From NCBI GenBank assembly GCA_034678415.1, contig JAXDBV010000045.1, positions 1 through 64,000 of the forward strand: 64,000 bases of DNA, written 5' to 3'. Under the pieces are notes generated by a model that was not told the origin of the DNA, made no database searches, and worked only from the letters and a program-made list of their open reading frames with translations. This stretch comes from JAXDBV01 sp034678415 (lineage in GTDB: Bacteria; Bacteroidota; Bacteroidia; Bacteroidales; VadinHA17). The translations under genes and the position numbers were made by a program. Positions 16,765 through 27,028 of this stretch are shown piece after piece (position 1 is the stretch's first letter; each line of letters starts with the position of its first letter).

Positions 16765-19125
16765 TTATTTAAGATTCTCTTCAAATAATTTAAAGATTCT
16801 TTTATATTCATCAATCCAGCTGGATGGTTCGGTAAAGCCATGTTGTTCCACGGGGTAGATAGCCATCTCCCAGTTTTCCTTTCCCAGTTCTATCAATCGT
16901 TGAGCCAGGCGAACCACATCCTGGAAGTGGACATTGTCATCCACCATGCCATGGCATATGAGCAGGGCTCCCTGCAGTCCTTCTGCAAAATAGATGGGTG
17001 AGCTCCTCATATATGCCAGGCTATCGGTGACGGGTGTGTTAAGGATATCTGAGGTATAGCTATAGTGATAGTGTGCCCAGTCGGTTACGGCTCTGAGGGC
17101 GGCACCGGCTCTGAAGACCTCCGGTTTGGTGAACATGGCCATGAGGGTCAGGAATCCTCCGTATGATCCGCCATATATACCGATGCGTTGGGGATCCACG
17201 CCGCACTGTTCCACCAGGTAACGGGCGCCATCCACCTGGTCGTCCAGGTCTTTTCCTCCCATATGACGGTAGATAGCGGTGCGCCAGTCACGTCCGTAAC
17301 CGGCGCTTCCACGGTAGTCAATGTCGAGGACGCAGTACCCATGATCCACAAGAAAGTTATGGAACATATATTCACGGTAATAATCGCTCCACCATTTGTG
17401 TGCGTTTTGGAGGTAACCGGCACCATGGACAAAGATCACTGCCGGGCCGTTGACAGTCTCCTTTTCCGGTTTATAGAGCCGTGCCGGTACTTCTGCCCCA
17501 TCGTCCGCCTTGAACCGGATGAATTCCGGTGTTCTCCAGGCATAGCTGTTAAACTCAGGAGTGACGGATTCTGTTATCTGACGGGGTGTGGCATTGATCT
17601 TGTTCTCCATCAGGTAGAGTTCCCACGGCCTGTTGGCCCGTGAATAGCGCAGGGCGATGTATTTTTCATCGGGAGAGAGGAAGTATTCAACACCTCCTTC
17701 CATGGATGTGAGGCGTGTTTTTTCACCGCCGTTCAATGGCATCTGATACAGGTGCCTCTCACCGTGGTGAACCTCATTGGAGGTAAAATACCAGTATTTT
17801 TTATCGAGGGACATACGGACATTGTAGATCTCATAATTACCGGATGTAAGGGCTGTCTTCTTTCCTGTGAAAACGTCGAGGGTATACAGGTGTGAGAAGC
17901 CTGATTCTTCGGACTGGAAATATATGGCACGGTTGTCGGGCATCCATCCTGCAGCACTCCTGAATCCGATACCGGAGCCGCCAACCCAGGCCTCGTCGCG
18001 TTGCCGGTTGAGCAGGCGCAGGCCGCCGGTTTTAATGTCAAGAAGCATAATCCATCGGTCCTTGTTATCGACAGAGAAGATATCAAGAATGGCTTCTTTT
18101 CCGTCGTCTGACCAGATGGGTGTTCCGAGGATGATCCCTCTCTTTTTATTCTCCTCTGTTTTCTTTGAAGGGTAATCGACCGCATAATCGGGCCGGTCGG
18201 TCAGTCCGGGAATATCATCTTTATTAACCATATAGATGGTATCACGGTGTATGTCGTAGATGAACAGGTCACTGGATGAATAATAGGGTTCACCCACCTT
18301 GGAGCGTGCCCTGATCTCTTCCGTGTATCCTGATTCAGTAACATAATTGGGTACGATGGTTTGCTTTTCATCACGAAACTGGAACGCTCTCCATGTGATA
18401 TAGTTTCCGTCAGGGCTCAGGCTGACAGAACCGGTCTGTGCCTTACCGGTGTAGATCACTTTTGGTGCGGGGCTCTTCATTGCCTTTTCTTCCTTCTCTG
18501 CCTGTTCCCTTCTGGCTTTTCGTTCAGCCAGCACACTGAACAGCCTCAGCTGGTCTTTATACAGCCATTTCTCATCTTCGTTGCTATAGGGTTTAGCTTC
18601 TTCTTTTTCCATTCCTGGCCGGAAATCGGTATACTGGAAAAGAGAGCCGTCGTTCATACTCCATGCAAAAAGGTTGTTTTCACTGGTGAACAGGATCTTA
18701 TCCCCGCTGCTGCTAAAAACGGGATTACTTTCAAAGGCAGATGTTTTGGTGATTTGTATCGTGCTGCCTTTTTTCAGGTCAAGCAGATAGATATCGCCGT
18801 TCCTGGAATACACCATCTGTGTTCTATCAGGGTTATAGTCCCCGTAAAAGGATGGCATGTTTTTCTTTTCTTCGGGGCTTACCCGGACCGGTATCCTGTT
18901 CCGGAGTGTGACGGCGTATAGTGACCGGGTAGCTTCCTGTTCCGGGTTCCAGGTGAAGTAAATTTTATCTCCTGCGGGAGACCATTGTATTTCATCAGGG
19001 GAATACCCTGTGAATTTTTCTCCCTGCATGATTGTTTCAATGGTCAGTTCATGCTGGGCAACGGCGGTAGTTCCACAGATACCCAGGATGAACAGGATAA
19101 TACGGGGATATACGTTCAATCTCAT
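16765..19125 (-). CDS. Exported S9 family prolyl oligopeptidase-like peptidase
   Basis: 786 residues with an N-terminal signal peptide (MRLNVYPRIILFILGICG, cleavage near AVAQ). The central part is a WD-like beta-propeller (repeated SPDGNYI-, SSSGDKI-type strands), and the C-terminal 260 residues are an alpha/beta hydrolase with nucleophile elbow GIYGGSYGGFL, acid in MVDDNVHF and histidine in EQHGF. This is the layout of dipeptidyl peptidase IV and acylaminoacyl-peptidase relatives, acting in the periplasm or at the surface on short peptides. The ATG at 19125 is chosen over a TTG at 19164 because it starts the signal peptide. The dusB gene ends 41 bp upstream. Confidence 0.9.
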   Translation of the reverse strand: MRLNVYPRIILFILGICGTTAVAQHELTIETIMQGEKFTGYSPDEIQWSPAGDKIYFTWNPEQEATRSLYAVTLRNRIPVRVSPEEKKNMPSFYGDYNPDRTQMVYSRNGDIYLLDLKKGSTIQITKTSAFESNPVFSSSGDKILFTSENNLFAWSMNDGSLFQYTDFRPGMEKEEAKPYSNEDEKWLYKDQLRLFSVLAERKARREQAEKEEKAMKSPAPKVIYTGKAQTGSVSLSPDGNYITWRAFQFRDEKQTIVPNYVTESGYTEEIRARSKVGEPYYSSSDLFIYDIHRDTIYMVNKDDIPGLTDRPDYAVDYPSKKTEENKKRGIILGTPIWSDDGKEAILDIFSVDNKDRWIMLLDIKTGGLRLLNRQRDEAWVGGSGIGFRSAAGWMPDNRAIYFQSEESGFSHLYTLDVFTGKKTALTSGNYEIYNVRMSLDKKYWYFTSNEVHHGERHLYQMPLNGGEKTRLTSMEGGVEYFLSPDEKYIALRYSRANRPWELYLMENKINATPRQITESVTPEFNSYAWRTPEFIRFKADDGAEVPARLYKPEKETVNGPAVIFVHGAGYLQNAHKWWSDYYREYMFHNFLVDHGYCVLDIDYRGSAGYGRDWRTAIYRHMGGKDLDDQVDGARYLVEQCGVDPQRIGIYGGSYGGFLTLMAMFTKPEVFRAGAALRAVTDWAHYHYSYTSDILNTPVTDSLAYMRSSPIYFAEGLQGALLICHGMVDDNVHFQDVVRLAQRLIELGKENWEMAIYPVEQHGFTEPSSWIDEYKRIFKLFEENLK

Positions 19126-19166
19126 TGTAAGGATTATTAAGGATGATGGGTTTAAAGGTATCAAAT

Positions 19167-20141
19167 CTAACTATAATATATGAGGGATCGGATAAGATTG
19201 TGCATCTCGTTTTCATCGACGGTGTTCACCAGCCTGGATTTTATTTCTTTGAATCCGGGGAGGTTTCTGAAGTAGGATACGAGGAAGTGCCGCATTTCAT
19301 AGATGCCTCTGGGTATGCCTTTATAACGGATGGAGAGGTCGAGCTGATCAAGGGCCAACTGTATTTTATTTCTGAGAGGATAGGGTTTGCTTATCATCCC
19401 GTTGATGAGGTACAGGTGAATGTCGTTAAAGATCCAGGGTGCGTGCATGGCAGCGCGGCCGATCATAATGCCGTCCACCCCATATTTCGTGAACATTTCT
19501 TTTGCTTTCACGGGGGAATCGATGTCCCCGTTTCCGATAACCGGGATCCGGATGCGGGGATTGTTTTTCAGCTCACCGATGAGTGTCCAGTCGGCGGTGC
19601 CCTGGTAAAACTGGTTGCGTGTACGGGCGTGGATGGTGATAGCGCTGATTCCTGCATCCTGCAGCTTCTCGGTCACTTCAGTAATATTTTTACTGTTCTC
19701 GTCCCATCCCAGGCGTGTTTTCACTGTCACCGGCAACGATACGTGTCTTACTATTTCCCGGGTGATGGATACCATTTTGTCGACCTCGCGCATCATTCCT
19801 GCGCCGGCACCCCGGTTGGAGATCTTTTTCTTTGGGCATCCGAAATTCAGGTCGATAATGTCGGGCCTGGCTTCTTCGGCCATTATGGCAGCATGGATCA
19901 TGGATGCAGGCATATGGCCGTAAATCTGTATACCTATCGGTCTTTCCTCTTCCGAAAAGAGTAGTTTGGCCATGCTTTTATCCGTTTTCCGCAGCAGGCC
20001 GTCGGATGAAATGAATTCAGTGAACACCATGGCTGCTCCCATTCTCCGGCATATGATCCTGAAGGACGGATCCGTTACGTTTTCCATTGGGGCCAGCAAC
20101 AGAGATTGCTCACCGAGTTCGATGGTGCCGATTTTTAACAC
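19167..20141 (-). CDS. dusB: tRNA-dihydrouridine synthase
   Basis: 324 residues of the Dus TIM-barrel flavoprotein family, which reduces specific uridines in tRNA D-loops using FMN and NADPH. Seen are LLAPMENVTDPSFR at the start, the catalytic cysteine in LNFGCPKKKISNRGAGAGM near residue 102, VKTRLGWDE, and the phosphate-binding region PVIGNGDI plus DGIMIGRAAMHAPWIF. The KISNRGAGAGM loop favours the DusB subgroup. It shares a strand with the S9 peptidase and is divergent from the CPBP gene, 48 bp away. Confidence 0.92.
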   Translation of the reverse strand: MLKIGTIELGEQSLLLAPMENVTDPSFRIICRRMGAAMVFTEFISSDGLLRKTDKSMAKLLFSEEERPIGIQIYGHMPASMIHAAIMAEEARPDIIDLNFGCPKKKISNRGAGAGMMREVDKMVSITREIVRHVSLPVTVKTRLGWDENSKNITEVTEKLQDAGISAITIHARTRNQFYQGTADWTLIGELKNNPRIRIPVIGNGDIDSPVKAKEMFTKYGVDGIMIGRAAMHAPWIFNDIHLYLINGMISKPYPLRNKIQLALDQLDLSIRYKGIPRGIYEMRHFLVSYFRNLPGFKEIKSRLVNTVDENEMHNLIRSLIYYS

Positions 20142-20155
20142 AATGAAATTCTCCC

Positions 20156-20163
20156 TATTTTTG
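20156..20163 (+). promoter_or_regulatory. Candidate -7 box for CPBP protease gene
   Basis: TATTTTTG fits TAnnTTTG, 26 bp before the ATG at 20190 in the short divergent gap with dusB. No convincing -33 element was found. Confidence 0.35.
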
Positions 20164-20189
20164 GTAAAATTAATTTTTTCAGCGTTCTG

Positions 20190-21125
20190 ATGATCAGGGG
20201 TTCATTTACCGATACACACCCTTTTGGTAAGATTCTTCTTTCAGCCATAATCATATTATCCTGTTTCCTTTTGTTTTCACTGATAGGAACAATAGCGGCC
20301 GTCATAGTATTTGACATCGACTTGTTTCGTTTATCCCAGGTTACGAACAATCTCAGCGATCCGGTGAGCATACGGTTGCTGAAGTTTCTCCAGGTGGTAC
20401 AATCGATGGGTTTGTTCATCGTTCCTCCCTTCCTGATAGGGTTTTTCCTGCATTCGGGAACCAGGGAATTCCTTTCCCTCGGGAGGACGCCTTTACTAAC
20501 AGGATTATTGCTTTCGGCCGCGGTGATGATATCTGCCGTACCCATGATCAACTTCCTCGGGAAGCTGAACAGCGGTATTCACCTGCCTGATTTGTTACAG
20601 GGCGTTGAAGACTGGATGAGAAGAATGGAAGAACAGGCGGAATCAATCACTGATTCATTTCTGCAGTTCCGTGCTCCAGGTGATTTATGGATCAACCTTT
20701 TCGTCATTGCCGTATTACCGGGAATAGGTGAAGAGCTCCTTTTCCGGGGGGTTATACAGAGGCTATTTTCCGAATGGACCAGGAGTGTTCACTGGGGCAT
20801 CCTCATTACGGCTGTGCTATTCAGTATGTCACATGTCCAGTTTTTCGGATTTATTCCCCGTTTGCTGATGGGAGTGCTCTTCGGTTATATGCTGGTATGG
20901 TCAGGGAGCCTGTGGTATCCGGTTATCGCTCATTTCACCAACAATGCGCTGGCAGTGGTATACTATTACCTCGCGGCGGAAGGCAGAGTAGGCCGGGAAC
21001 TGGAAGAGGTTGGCGCCACCCCGGATAAATTTTATCTCGTGGCCGTAAGTCTGATAATGTCAGGTTTGCTTCTTTATGTTCTGTATAAAAGGGAATCAGA
21101 GAAGAATAGCTCTCCGGCAAGCTGA
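20190..21125 (+). CDS. CPBP family intramembrane glutamic endopeptidase
   Basis: 311 residues with about seven or eight hydrophobic helices. The three conserved motifs of the CAAX protease and bacteriocin-processing (CPBP/Abi) family are all present: EELLFRG near residue 181, FSMSH near residue 210, and HFTNN near residue 248. These supply the catalytic glutamates and histidines of Rce1-type membrane proteases. The N-terminal 80 residues are a less conserved membrane region. Substrates are unknown. It is transcribed away from dusB and meets the hypothetical gene at 21128 tail to tail, only 2 bp apart. Confidence 0.9.
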   Translation: MIRGSFTDTHPFGKILLSAIIILSCFLLFSLIGTIAAVIVFDIDLFRLSQVTNNLSDPVSIRLLKFLQVVQSMGLFIVPPFLIGFFLHSGTREFLSLGRTPLLTGLLLSAAVMISAVPMINFLGKLNSGIHLPDLLQGVEDWMRRMEEQAESITDSFLQFRAPGDLWINLFVIAVLPGIGEELLFRGVIQRLFSEWTRSVHWGILITAVLFSMSHVQFFGFIPRLLMGVLFGYMLVWSGSLWYPVIAHFTNNALAVVYYYLAAEGRVGRELEEVGATPDKFYLVAVSLIMSGLLLYVLYKRESEKNSSPAS

Positions 21126-21127
21126 GG

Positions 21128-21871
21128 TTACGAAAGAAAATCCCCGGCGGATGTTTTTTCAGCCAGGGAGCGAGTCAGGCTTTTCAGTTCGTTCTTGCGA
21201 TAAAAATATACGATCCCGTATTCCATGCATTTTTCCCTTCTTATGTCATCGGGCAGATCACTGAAGTAATCCTCCACCTCATTCCAAATGTTCTGTATAA
21301 GCTGGTCTGCTTGTTTCCTCATCATCTTGATTTTTTCCTGGTTATTCCGGTTCCGTTGCAGGATTATTTTCTGGGAATGATATGCATCCAGGAATTTCTC
21401 ATACCACACCTTTACCACGGCAATGGTGGGATTCGTGATTGGGGCAAATCCTTTCAGCAAGCGGGCTGACTCCCCATCAATAATCTTCCTTCCCCAATGA
21501 ATAACATCTTTTTCGGTGAGAAGAGATGGCAGGTTTTTGTCCTTCACATCGATACCATAGAAAGTACGTGTGGAAGAAGGGATTTCTCCTCTCAAAACAG
21601 CCATGTTCATCACCTGTATGAAATGGGATATGAAAAGGCGGGCTTTTCTCAGGCAGACCTGGTAATCATTGCTTTTGTACAGCTGGTTACTGTAGGATAG
21701 TTTTTGAATACTGATGGTGTGCTCGAAAGTCGGGAGAAAAGAATAAATGGCCTGGAGGGTTTTTTGCGTAAAGGCCAGTTTGAAGGGCGGCAACTCCCGT
21801 CCTTTTGACAGAGCAGATTTTATCGCTTTCAGCCGTGCACTATCCGTGTTTGGCAGACGTCGGTATGGCAT
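21128..21871 (-). CDS. Conserved hypothetical protein
   Basis: 247 residues, soluble, mostly helical, with no signal peptide or membrane span. It begins MPYRRLPNTDSARL, a start I associate with a widespread Bacteroidota protein of unknown function, which is why ATG 21871 is preferred over ATG 21940. A basic helical stretch lies near residues 175-200 (QKIILQRNRNNQEKIKMMRKQ) and an acidic one follows (NEVEDYFSDLPDD). No catalytic motif is evident. It stands alone between the CPBP gene and an aminopeptidase gene on the other strand, so context offers no clue to function. Confidence 0.75.
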   Translation of the reverse strand: MPYRRLPNTDSARLKAIKSALSKGRELPPFKLAFTQKTLQAIYSFLPTFEHTISIQKLSYSNQLYKSNDYQVCLRKARLFISHFIQVMNMAVLRGEIPSSTRTFYGIDVKDKNLPSLLTEKDVIHWGRKIIDGESARLLKGFAPITNPTIAVVKVWYEKFLDAYHSQKIILQRNRNNQEKIKMMRKQADQLIQNIWNEVEDYFSDLPDDIRREKCMEYGIVYFYRKNELKSLTRSLAEKTSAGDFLS

Positions 21872-22095
21872 ATCCCCAAGTCTTTTAATACGATATTGAC
21901 AAATACCAATTCCTTGCGAATATATCAAATATTTTAACATATGCAAGTCTATTCGCTAAATATTACTATTTGTCCCTGAGTAATTTAGTCTGATGAAAGC
22001 AGGATAAAAATGACCGGGGACGACCGGGAAAAGGCAAAAATTCCGATTTCATTCAGCAGCAATTTGAATAAAGGATAATAGTTTACTAATTTTAA

Positions 22096-23505
22096 ATGCA
22101 ATCCATGAAATCCAAAAATATGTTTGACAAGGACATTTATTCGAGACGCAGGAGGAGCCTGATATCGGCGTTCAAAAAGGGTATCCTTTTATTTCCCGGT
22201 AACCCGGAGGCGGCCATGAATTATCCTGCAAATACATATCATTTCAGGCAGGACAGTACATTCCTGTATTTTTTCGGGATCGATTTACCAAACCTGGCTG
22301 CAGTGATCGATATTGACGAGGGCGAGGAAATATTATTCGGTGATGATTTCGGTATAGACGATATCATCTGGATGGGGCCACAACCTTCCACCACGGAACT
22401 TGCCGGGATGGCTGGTGTAGTGAAAACGCTTCCGTTTGCCTCTATCAGAGACTGGCTACAAAAAGTTGTCCGGCAGGGCAGGACGGTTCATTTTCTTCCA
22501 CCCTACAGGGGGGAGATAAAAATCCAGTTAAGCGAGTGGCTGAGTATTCCTGTCGGTCAGTTAAAGGAGAAAGCATCGGTTCAGCTGATCAGGGAAGTGG
22601 TACGGTTGAGATCGGTGAAAGACGAACACGAGATCAGGGAAATTGAAAAGGCGGTTGAGATCACCCGTGAGATGCATATCACAGCCATGAGGATGGCCAG
22701 GCCGGGTATTTACGAATATGAGATTACCGGCAAACTGGAAGGTATTCCCGGTATTTATGAGGGCAATATTTCATTCCCCATCATACTGAGCATTAACGGA
22801 CAAACCTTGCATAACCATTATCACGGCAATCGATTGGAAGAGGGCAGAATATTAGTGGTGGATGCCGGTGCCGAAACTTCCATGCATTATACGGGTGATA
22901 TTACCCGCAGCATACCGGTAGGGGGGAAATTCACCAGGCGGCAGAAGGATATTTACGAGATTGTTGTGTACGCAAATTTGGAGACTATTCAATCGGCCCG
23001 TCCGGGAATCACCAATCTTGAACAGCACCTTCATGCCGCACGGATCATAACCGGTGGACTGAAGGAGCTGGGAATCATGAAAGGGGATGTGGAGGAGGCT
23101 GTGGCCTGCGGTGCACATGCTCTTTTCTTTCCCCACGGCCTCGGTCATATGATGGGGCTCGATGTGCATGATATGGAGAACCTGGGTGAAGAGTATGTGG
23201 GGTATGATGAAACCATCTCCCGCAGCTCCCAGTTCGGACTTGCTTCACTCCGACTGGCACGAACCCTCGTACCGGGATTTGTGCTGACCATTGAACCCGG
23301 CATCTATTTCATACCTGCTCTTACCGGAATCTGGAAAAAAGAAAAAAAACATGCCGACTTCATCAACTATGCGGAGGTGGAAAAATACCTCGATTTCGGA
23401 GGGATACGGGTGGAGGATAACATACTCATCACCGAAGATGGTGCGAAGGTATTGGGGCAGCCAATACCGAAAACCGTAAGAGAAATTGAAGAATTTATGA
23501 AATAG
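22096..23505 (+). CDS. Xaa-Pro aminopeptidase, M24B family (first copy)
   Basis: 469 residues with an N-terminal aminopeptidase P domain (to about residue 175) and a C-terminal pita-bread metallopeptidase domain. Metal ligands are visible as the two aspartates in VVDAGAETSMHYTGDITRS, the histidine in HGLGHMMGLDVHD, and the glutamates in TIEPGIYF and IRVEDNILI. It removes N-terminal residues that precede proline, in the cytoplasm (no signal peptide). The first ATG at 22096 is kept; later in-frame ATGs at 22105 and 22120 are possible. A second family member lies at 27029, on the other side of the sdh operon. Confidence 0.92.
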   Translation: MQSMKSKNMFDKDIYSRRRRSLISAFKKGILLFPGNPEAAMNYPANTYHFRQDSTFLYFFGIDLPNLAAVIDIDEGEEILFGDDFGIDDIIWMGPQPSTTELAGMAGVVKTLPFASIRDWLQKVVRQGRTVHFLPPYRGEIKIQLSEWLSIPVGQLKEKASVQLIREVVRLRSVKDEHEIREIEKAVEITREMHITAMRMARPGIYEYEITGKLEGIPGIYEGNISFPIILSINGQTLHNHYHGNRLEEGRILVVDAGAETSMHYTGDITRSIPVGGKFTRRQKDIYEIVVYANLETIQSARPGITNLEQHLHAARIITGGLKELGIMKGDVEEAVACGAHALFFPHGLGHMMGLDVHDMENLGEEYVGYDETISRSSQFGLASLRLARTLVPGFVLTIEPGIYFIPALTGIWKKEKKHADFINYAEVEKYLDFGGIRVEDNILITEDGAKVLGQPIPKTVREIEEFMK

Positions 23506-23561
23506 GTGGTATCACAGCGCTGTGTTAGTCTTCATAAGACGGTCGGATCCCGAGGATTAGC

Positions 23562-24302
23562 TCAGGTTGTGATAGCTGAGTAATACTCCCTGTTGAGCCG
23601 GGCAATATGTAACAGTTTGATCTCCTTGGGGCATTCGGCTTCGCAAGCACCGGTATTTGTGCAGTTGCCGAAGCCCAGCTCGTCGGCTTTTTTGATCATG
23701 GCGATCACCCGTTCTCTGGCTTCTGTCCTTCCCTGGGGAAGCAGTGCCAGCTGGGAGACCTTGGCTGAGACGAACAACATGGCCGACGCATTTTTACAGG
23801 TGGCAACACAGGCACCACAGCCGATACAAATGGCTGCATCAAATGCTTCGTCGGCTTTTTTCTTCGGAACGAGGATGGAGTTGGCCTCAGGGGCTGCCCC
23901 GGTATTCACGGAAATGAAACCTCCCGCAATTTGTATCTTGTCGAAGGCACTTCTGTCAACGATGAGATCTTTTATGACGGGAAATGCTTTAGCTCTCCAG
24001 GGTTCAACCCATATGGTATCTCCGTCTCTGAAAGCGCGCATGGTCAGATGACAGGTGGTGATGGCCGGGAGAGGCCCGTGTGGTTGGCCGTTGATAAACA
24101 TGCCGCAGGAACCACAGATTCCCTCCCTGCAGTCATGATCAAAAGCCACGGGATTATTACCCTCTTTTATCAATTTGTGGTTTAATGCATCCAGCATTTC
24201 AAGGAAAGACATTTCAGGAGAAACGCCGTCGAAATCGTATGTTACGAAGGCACCCTTTTCCTGAGGACCGGCCTGGCGCCAAATTTTAAGTGTGACTTTC
24301 AT
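23562..24302 (-). CDS. sdhB: Succinate dehydrogenase/fumarate reductase iron-sulfur subunit
   Basis: 246 residues. The plant-type 2Fe-2S site is [16 protein letters not shown] with a fourth cysteine in ITTCH; the C-terminal domain has [13 protein letters not shown] and [14 protein letters not shown] for the 4Fe-4S and 3Fe-4S clusters. It passes electrons from the flavoprotein to the membrane quinone site. It is the last gene of the sdhC-sdhA-sdhB order, 23 bp after sdhA. The three-subunit organisation is the type B complex common in Bacteroidota, which can run as succinate:quinone reductase or fumarate reductase. Confidence 0.95.
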   Translation of the reverse strand: MKVTLKIWRQAGPQEKGAFVTYDFDGVSPEMSFLEMLDALNHKLIKEGNNPVAFDHDCREGICGSCGMFINGQPHGPLPAITTCHLTMRAFRDGDTIWVEPWRAKAFPVIKDLIVDRSAFDKIQIAGGFISVNTGAAPEANSILVPKKKADEAFDAAICIGCGACVATCKNASAMLFVSAKVSQLALLPQGRTEARERVIAMIKKADELGFGNCTNTGACEAECPKEIKLLHIARLNREYYSAITT

Positions 24303-24325
24303 ATGATGATGGATGATTGGGTTGA

Positions 24326-26245
24326 TTATTTGTAGGTTCTCTCTTTTAACTCCACAGCTTCAAATGTAAGGTGTTCTTTATGCAGGATGTGGGGTTTATC
24401 CTCTCCTGCATATTCCCAGGCGGCAACATAGGCATAGTGTTCGTCATCGCGTTTGGCCTCCCCGTCGGCGGTCTGGCTTTCTTCACGGAAGTGAGCTCCG
24501 CACGATTCTTTCCTGTTTAACGCATCGGCGATCATCAGGCTTGCCACTTCAAAAAGGTCGGCAACACGGCTTGCTTTCTCCAGTTCCTGGTTCAGTTCAT
24601 ACTGCGATCCCGGTATCTTTAGATCTGTCCAGAACTCGTTCTTCAGTTCCTTAACCAGTTCGGCAGCTTTTAGCAGCCCAGCTTCATTCCGTACCATACC
24701 ACAGTAATCCCACATTATTTTTCCCAGCTTCCTGTGAAAAGCGGTTGCCGTTTGTTTACCATTGATAGATATCAGTTTTTTATGATTATCCATGGCTTCC
24801 TTTTCCGCTTCATCAAACTCCTTCCTGTCAACCGCTATCCTGGGGGTTTTGATCTCGTCAGCCAGGTAATTGCTGATCGTGCGGGGAAGGATGAAATAGC
24901 CATCGCCGGCAGCCTGCATCAGGGATGCTGCTCCCAGCCTGTTAGCTCCATGGTCGGAAAAGTTGCATTCGCCAATGGCAAACAGTCCCGGAATGGTTGT
25001 CATGAGTTCATAATCAACCCACAACCCGCCCATGGTATAATGGCCGGCAGGGTAAATACGCATGGGTTCTTCGTACGGATCAATGTTGGTGATGGTTTTA
25101 TACATCTGGAAAAGGTTCCCGTACTTGTTCTCAATACTTTTTCTTCCCTGTTTTTTAATAGCGTCGCGAAAGTCGAGGTATACGGCAAGGCCTGATTCTC
25201 CTACCCCATAACCCGCATCACATCGTTCTTTTGTGGCACGCGATCCCACATCCCTTGGTACGAGGTTTCCGTAGGCAGGGTATCGTCTTTCCAGGTAGTA
25301 GTCACGTTCTTCCTCGGGAATCGAGTTAGGGGGGCGTTTGTCACCTTTCTGTTTTGGCACCCACATCCTGCCGTCGTTCCGTAATGATTCGGACATGAGG
25401 GTGAGCTTGGACTGGTATTCATTTAGCTGGGGGATACAGGTAGGATGGATTTGAATGAAACTGGGATTGGCAAAAAGCGCGCCTTTTTTATGGGCTTTCC
25501 AGGCAGCCGAGGGATTGGAGTTTACGGCCAGGGTAGACAGGTAAAAGATGGTTCCGTACCCCCCGGTGGCAAGCACCACTGCGTGGGCTGAGTGTCGTTC
25601 CAGCTTGCCCGTGATGAGGTTACGGGTAATAATACCTCTTGCTTTTCCGTCAATCATTACCAGGTCGACCATCTCCCTGCGGGGATACATAGTGACTTTG
25701 CCTTTTTGTATTTGTCGGTTCATGGATGAGTAAGCGGCAAGGAGACACTGCTGGCCTGTCTGGCCCTTGGCATAAAAGGTTCTGGATACCTGTACCCCTC
25801 CGAAAGAGCGGGTATCGATGGTGCCTCCATAGTCACGCGCAAAAGGCAGTCCCAGGGCAGTATAATGATCGATCACCTGGTTGCTCACCTCAGCAGCCCT
25901 GTAAACATTAGCTTCTCTGGCACGGAAATCTCCCCCTTTGATGATATCATAAAACAGCCGGTAAACACTGTCTCCGTCATTCTGATAGTTCTTTGCGGCA
26001 TTGATACCTCCCTGTGCAGCAACAGAATGAGCCCTGCGCGGAGAATCCTGGTAGCAAAAAATCTTAACGTTGTACCCCAGTTCCCCCAGCGATGAGGCAG
26101 CGCTGGCTCCTGCTATCCCTGTCCCGACAATGATAATATCGATCTTGTTCCTGTTGGCAGGATTAATAAGCTTTGCAGTGTTTTTATACCTTGTCCATTT
26201 TTCTTCCAGCGGACCTGCAGGTAACTTGGCATTCAGTAGTGGCAT
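24326..26245 (-). CDS. sdhA: Succinate dehydrogenase/fumarate reductase flavoprotein subunit
   Basis: 639 residues. The FAD-binding motif [20 protein letters not shown] is near residue 40, the covalent-flavin histidine lies in [18 protein letters not shown], and active-site arginine/histidine regions follow ([19 protein letters not shown]). It catalyses succinate/fumarate interconversion at the cytoplasmic face of the membrane. The start is ATG 26245 ([13 protein letters not shown]), 23 bp after sdhC; the frame stays open further upstream, but only a TTG at 26326 is available there and it would overlap sdhC. Length is normal for the type B enzyme. Confidence 0.95.
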   Translation of the reverse strand: MPLLNAKLPAGPLEEKWTRYKNTAKLINPANRNKIDIIIVGTGIAGASAASSLGELGYNVKIFCYQDSPRRAHSVAAQGGINAAKNYQNDGDSVYRLFYDIIKGGDFRAREANVYRAAEVSNQVIDHYTALGLPFARDYGGTIDTRSFGGVQVSRTFYAKGQTGQQCLLAAYSSMNRQIQKGKVTMYPRREMVDLVMIDGKARGIITRNLITGKLERHSAHAVVLATGGYGTIFYLSTLAVNSNPSAAWKAHKKGALFANPSFIQIHPTCIPQLNEYQSKLTLMSESLRNDGRMWVPKQKGDKRPPNSIPEEERDYYLERRYPAYGNLVPRDVGSRATKERCDAGYGVGESGLAVYLDFRDAIKKQGRKSIENKYGNLFQMYKTITNIDPYEEPMRIYPAGHYTMGGLWVDYELMTTIPGLFAIGECNFSDHGANRLGAASLMQAAGDGYFILPRTISNYLADEIKTPRIAVDRKEFDEAEKEAMDNHKKLISINGKQTATAFHRKLGKIMWDYCGMVRNEAGLLKAAELVKELKNEFWTDLKIPGSQYELNQELEKASRVADLFEVASLMIADALNRKESCGAHFREESQTADGEAKRDDEHYAYVAAWEYAGEDKPHILHKEHLTFEAVELKERTYK

Positions 26246-26268
26246 AATCCATGAGTTTTCAGGTGTTC

Positions 26269-26910
26269 TTACTTGAAAAATATGATAAGTGCTATAGAGG
26301 CAAACCCCGCCGGTACAATGATGCAATAGATCAGGCCTATCACTTTTATGGCAGGCGTATATTTAGGATGATTCAGCCCCAGAGTCTGGAAAGCCGATTG
26401 AAAGGCATGATGCAGATGAATACCCAGTATAACGAAGGATAGTAGGTAAAGTATTAAATACCCCGGTATTTTAAACAGTTCATGGGCCATGGTATAGAAA
26501 TTATCCGGGTCACCGGAGACCAGTCCCAGCCTTACAAACCAGAAATTGAGGAAGTGAATGAACAGGAAAATAAGTATGATACCGCCTGTCCATATCATAA
26601 AATTTGCAAAGTACGATGTTTGGGAATAATGATACTTTTTATACCTGACAGGACGGGCAAACCAGTTCTGCAGTTGCAGGATGATGCCCCAGATAATATG
26701 TACCAGGAAACCGCCGATCAACACGATCTCAAAAATCTTAATGAGCGGAAAGGTAGCCATGAAATGGGCGGCCATGGTAAAAGGTTCCGGGTCATCCTTC
26801 AGCAACATCAGATTGATACTCAGGTGAACGATCAGGAAAAGAATCAGGAATAATCCCGCTAATGACATCACCAGCTTCCTGGCAACAGAGGGTCCTAGTA
26901 TGTTCCCCAT
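26269..26910 (-). CDS. sdhC: Succinate dehydrogenase cytochrome b subunit
   Basis: 213 residues with five hydrophobic helices, the layout of the single diheme cytochrome b558 subunit of type B succinate:quinone oxidoreductases. It begins [23 protein letters not shown], and histidines that could ligate heme appear in helices (for example [29 protein letters not shown]). It anchors SdhA and SdhB to the inner membrane and carries the quinone site. ATG 26910 matches the usual family start; a TTG at 26955 would add fifteen residues. It is the first gene of the operon. Confidence 0.92.
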   Translation of the reverse strand: MGNILGPSVARKLVMSLAGLFLILFLIVHLSINLMLLKDDPEPFTMAAHFMATFPLIKIFEIVLIGGFLVHIIWGIILQLQNWFARPVRYKKYHYSQTSYFANFMIWTGGIILIFLFIHFLNFWFVRLGLVSGDPDNFYTMAHELFKIPGYLILYLLSFVILGIHLHHAFQSAFQTLGLNHPKYTPAIKVIGLIYCIIVPAGFASIALIIFFK

Positions 26911-27028
26911 AAAAAGTGAATTAAAAAAGTTAGTATCTTGCAATAAATGTGGCAATAAATTTAGTGATTTGATGGTGGATGTTTTATGCTTCTGAGCATT
27001 TTTCCGGATAATAAAAAAAGGGATTAAT

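Noticed and set aside
18361..18921. 186-residue plus-strand open frame opposite the S9 peptidase
   Set aside because: Antisense to the peptidase propeller region, with no recognisable domain.
19143..19964. 273-residue plus-strand open frame opposite dusB
   Set aside because: It lies entirely opposite dusB, which has full family motifs; the frame has no signal, domain or start context of its own.
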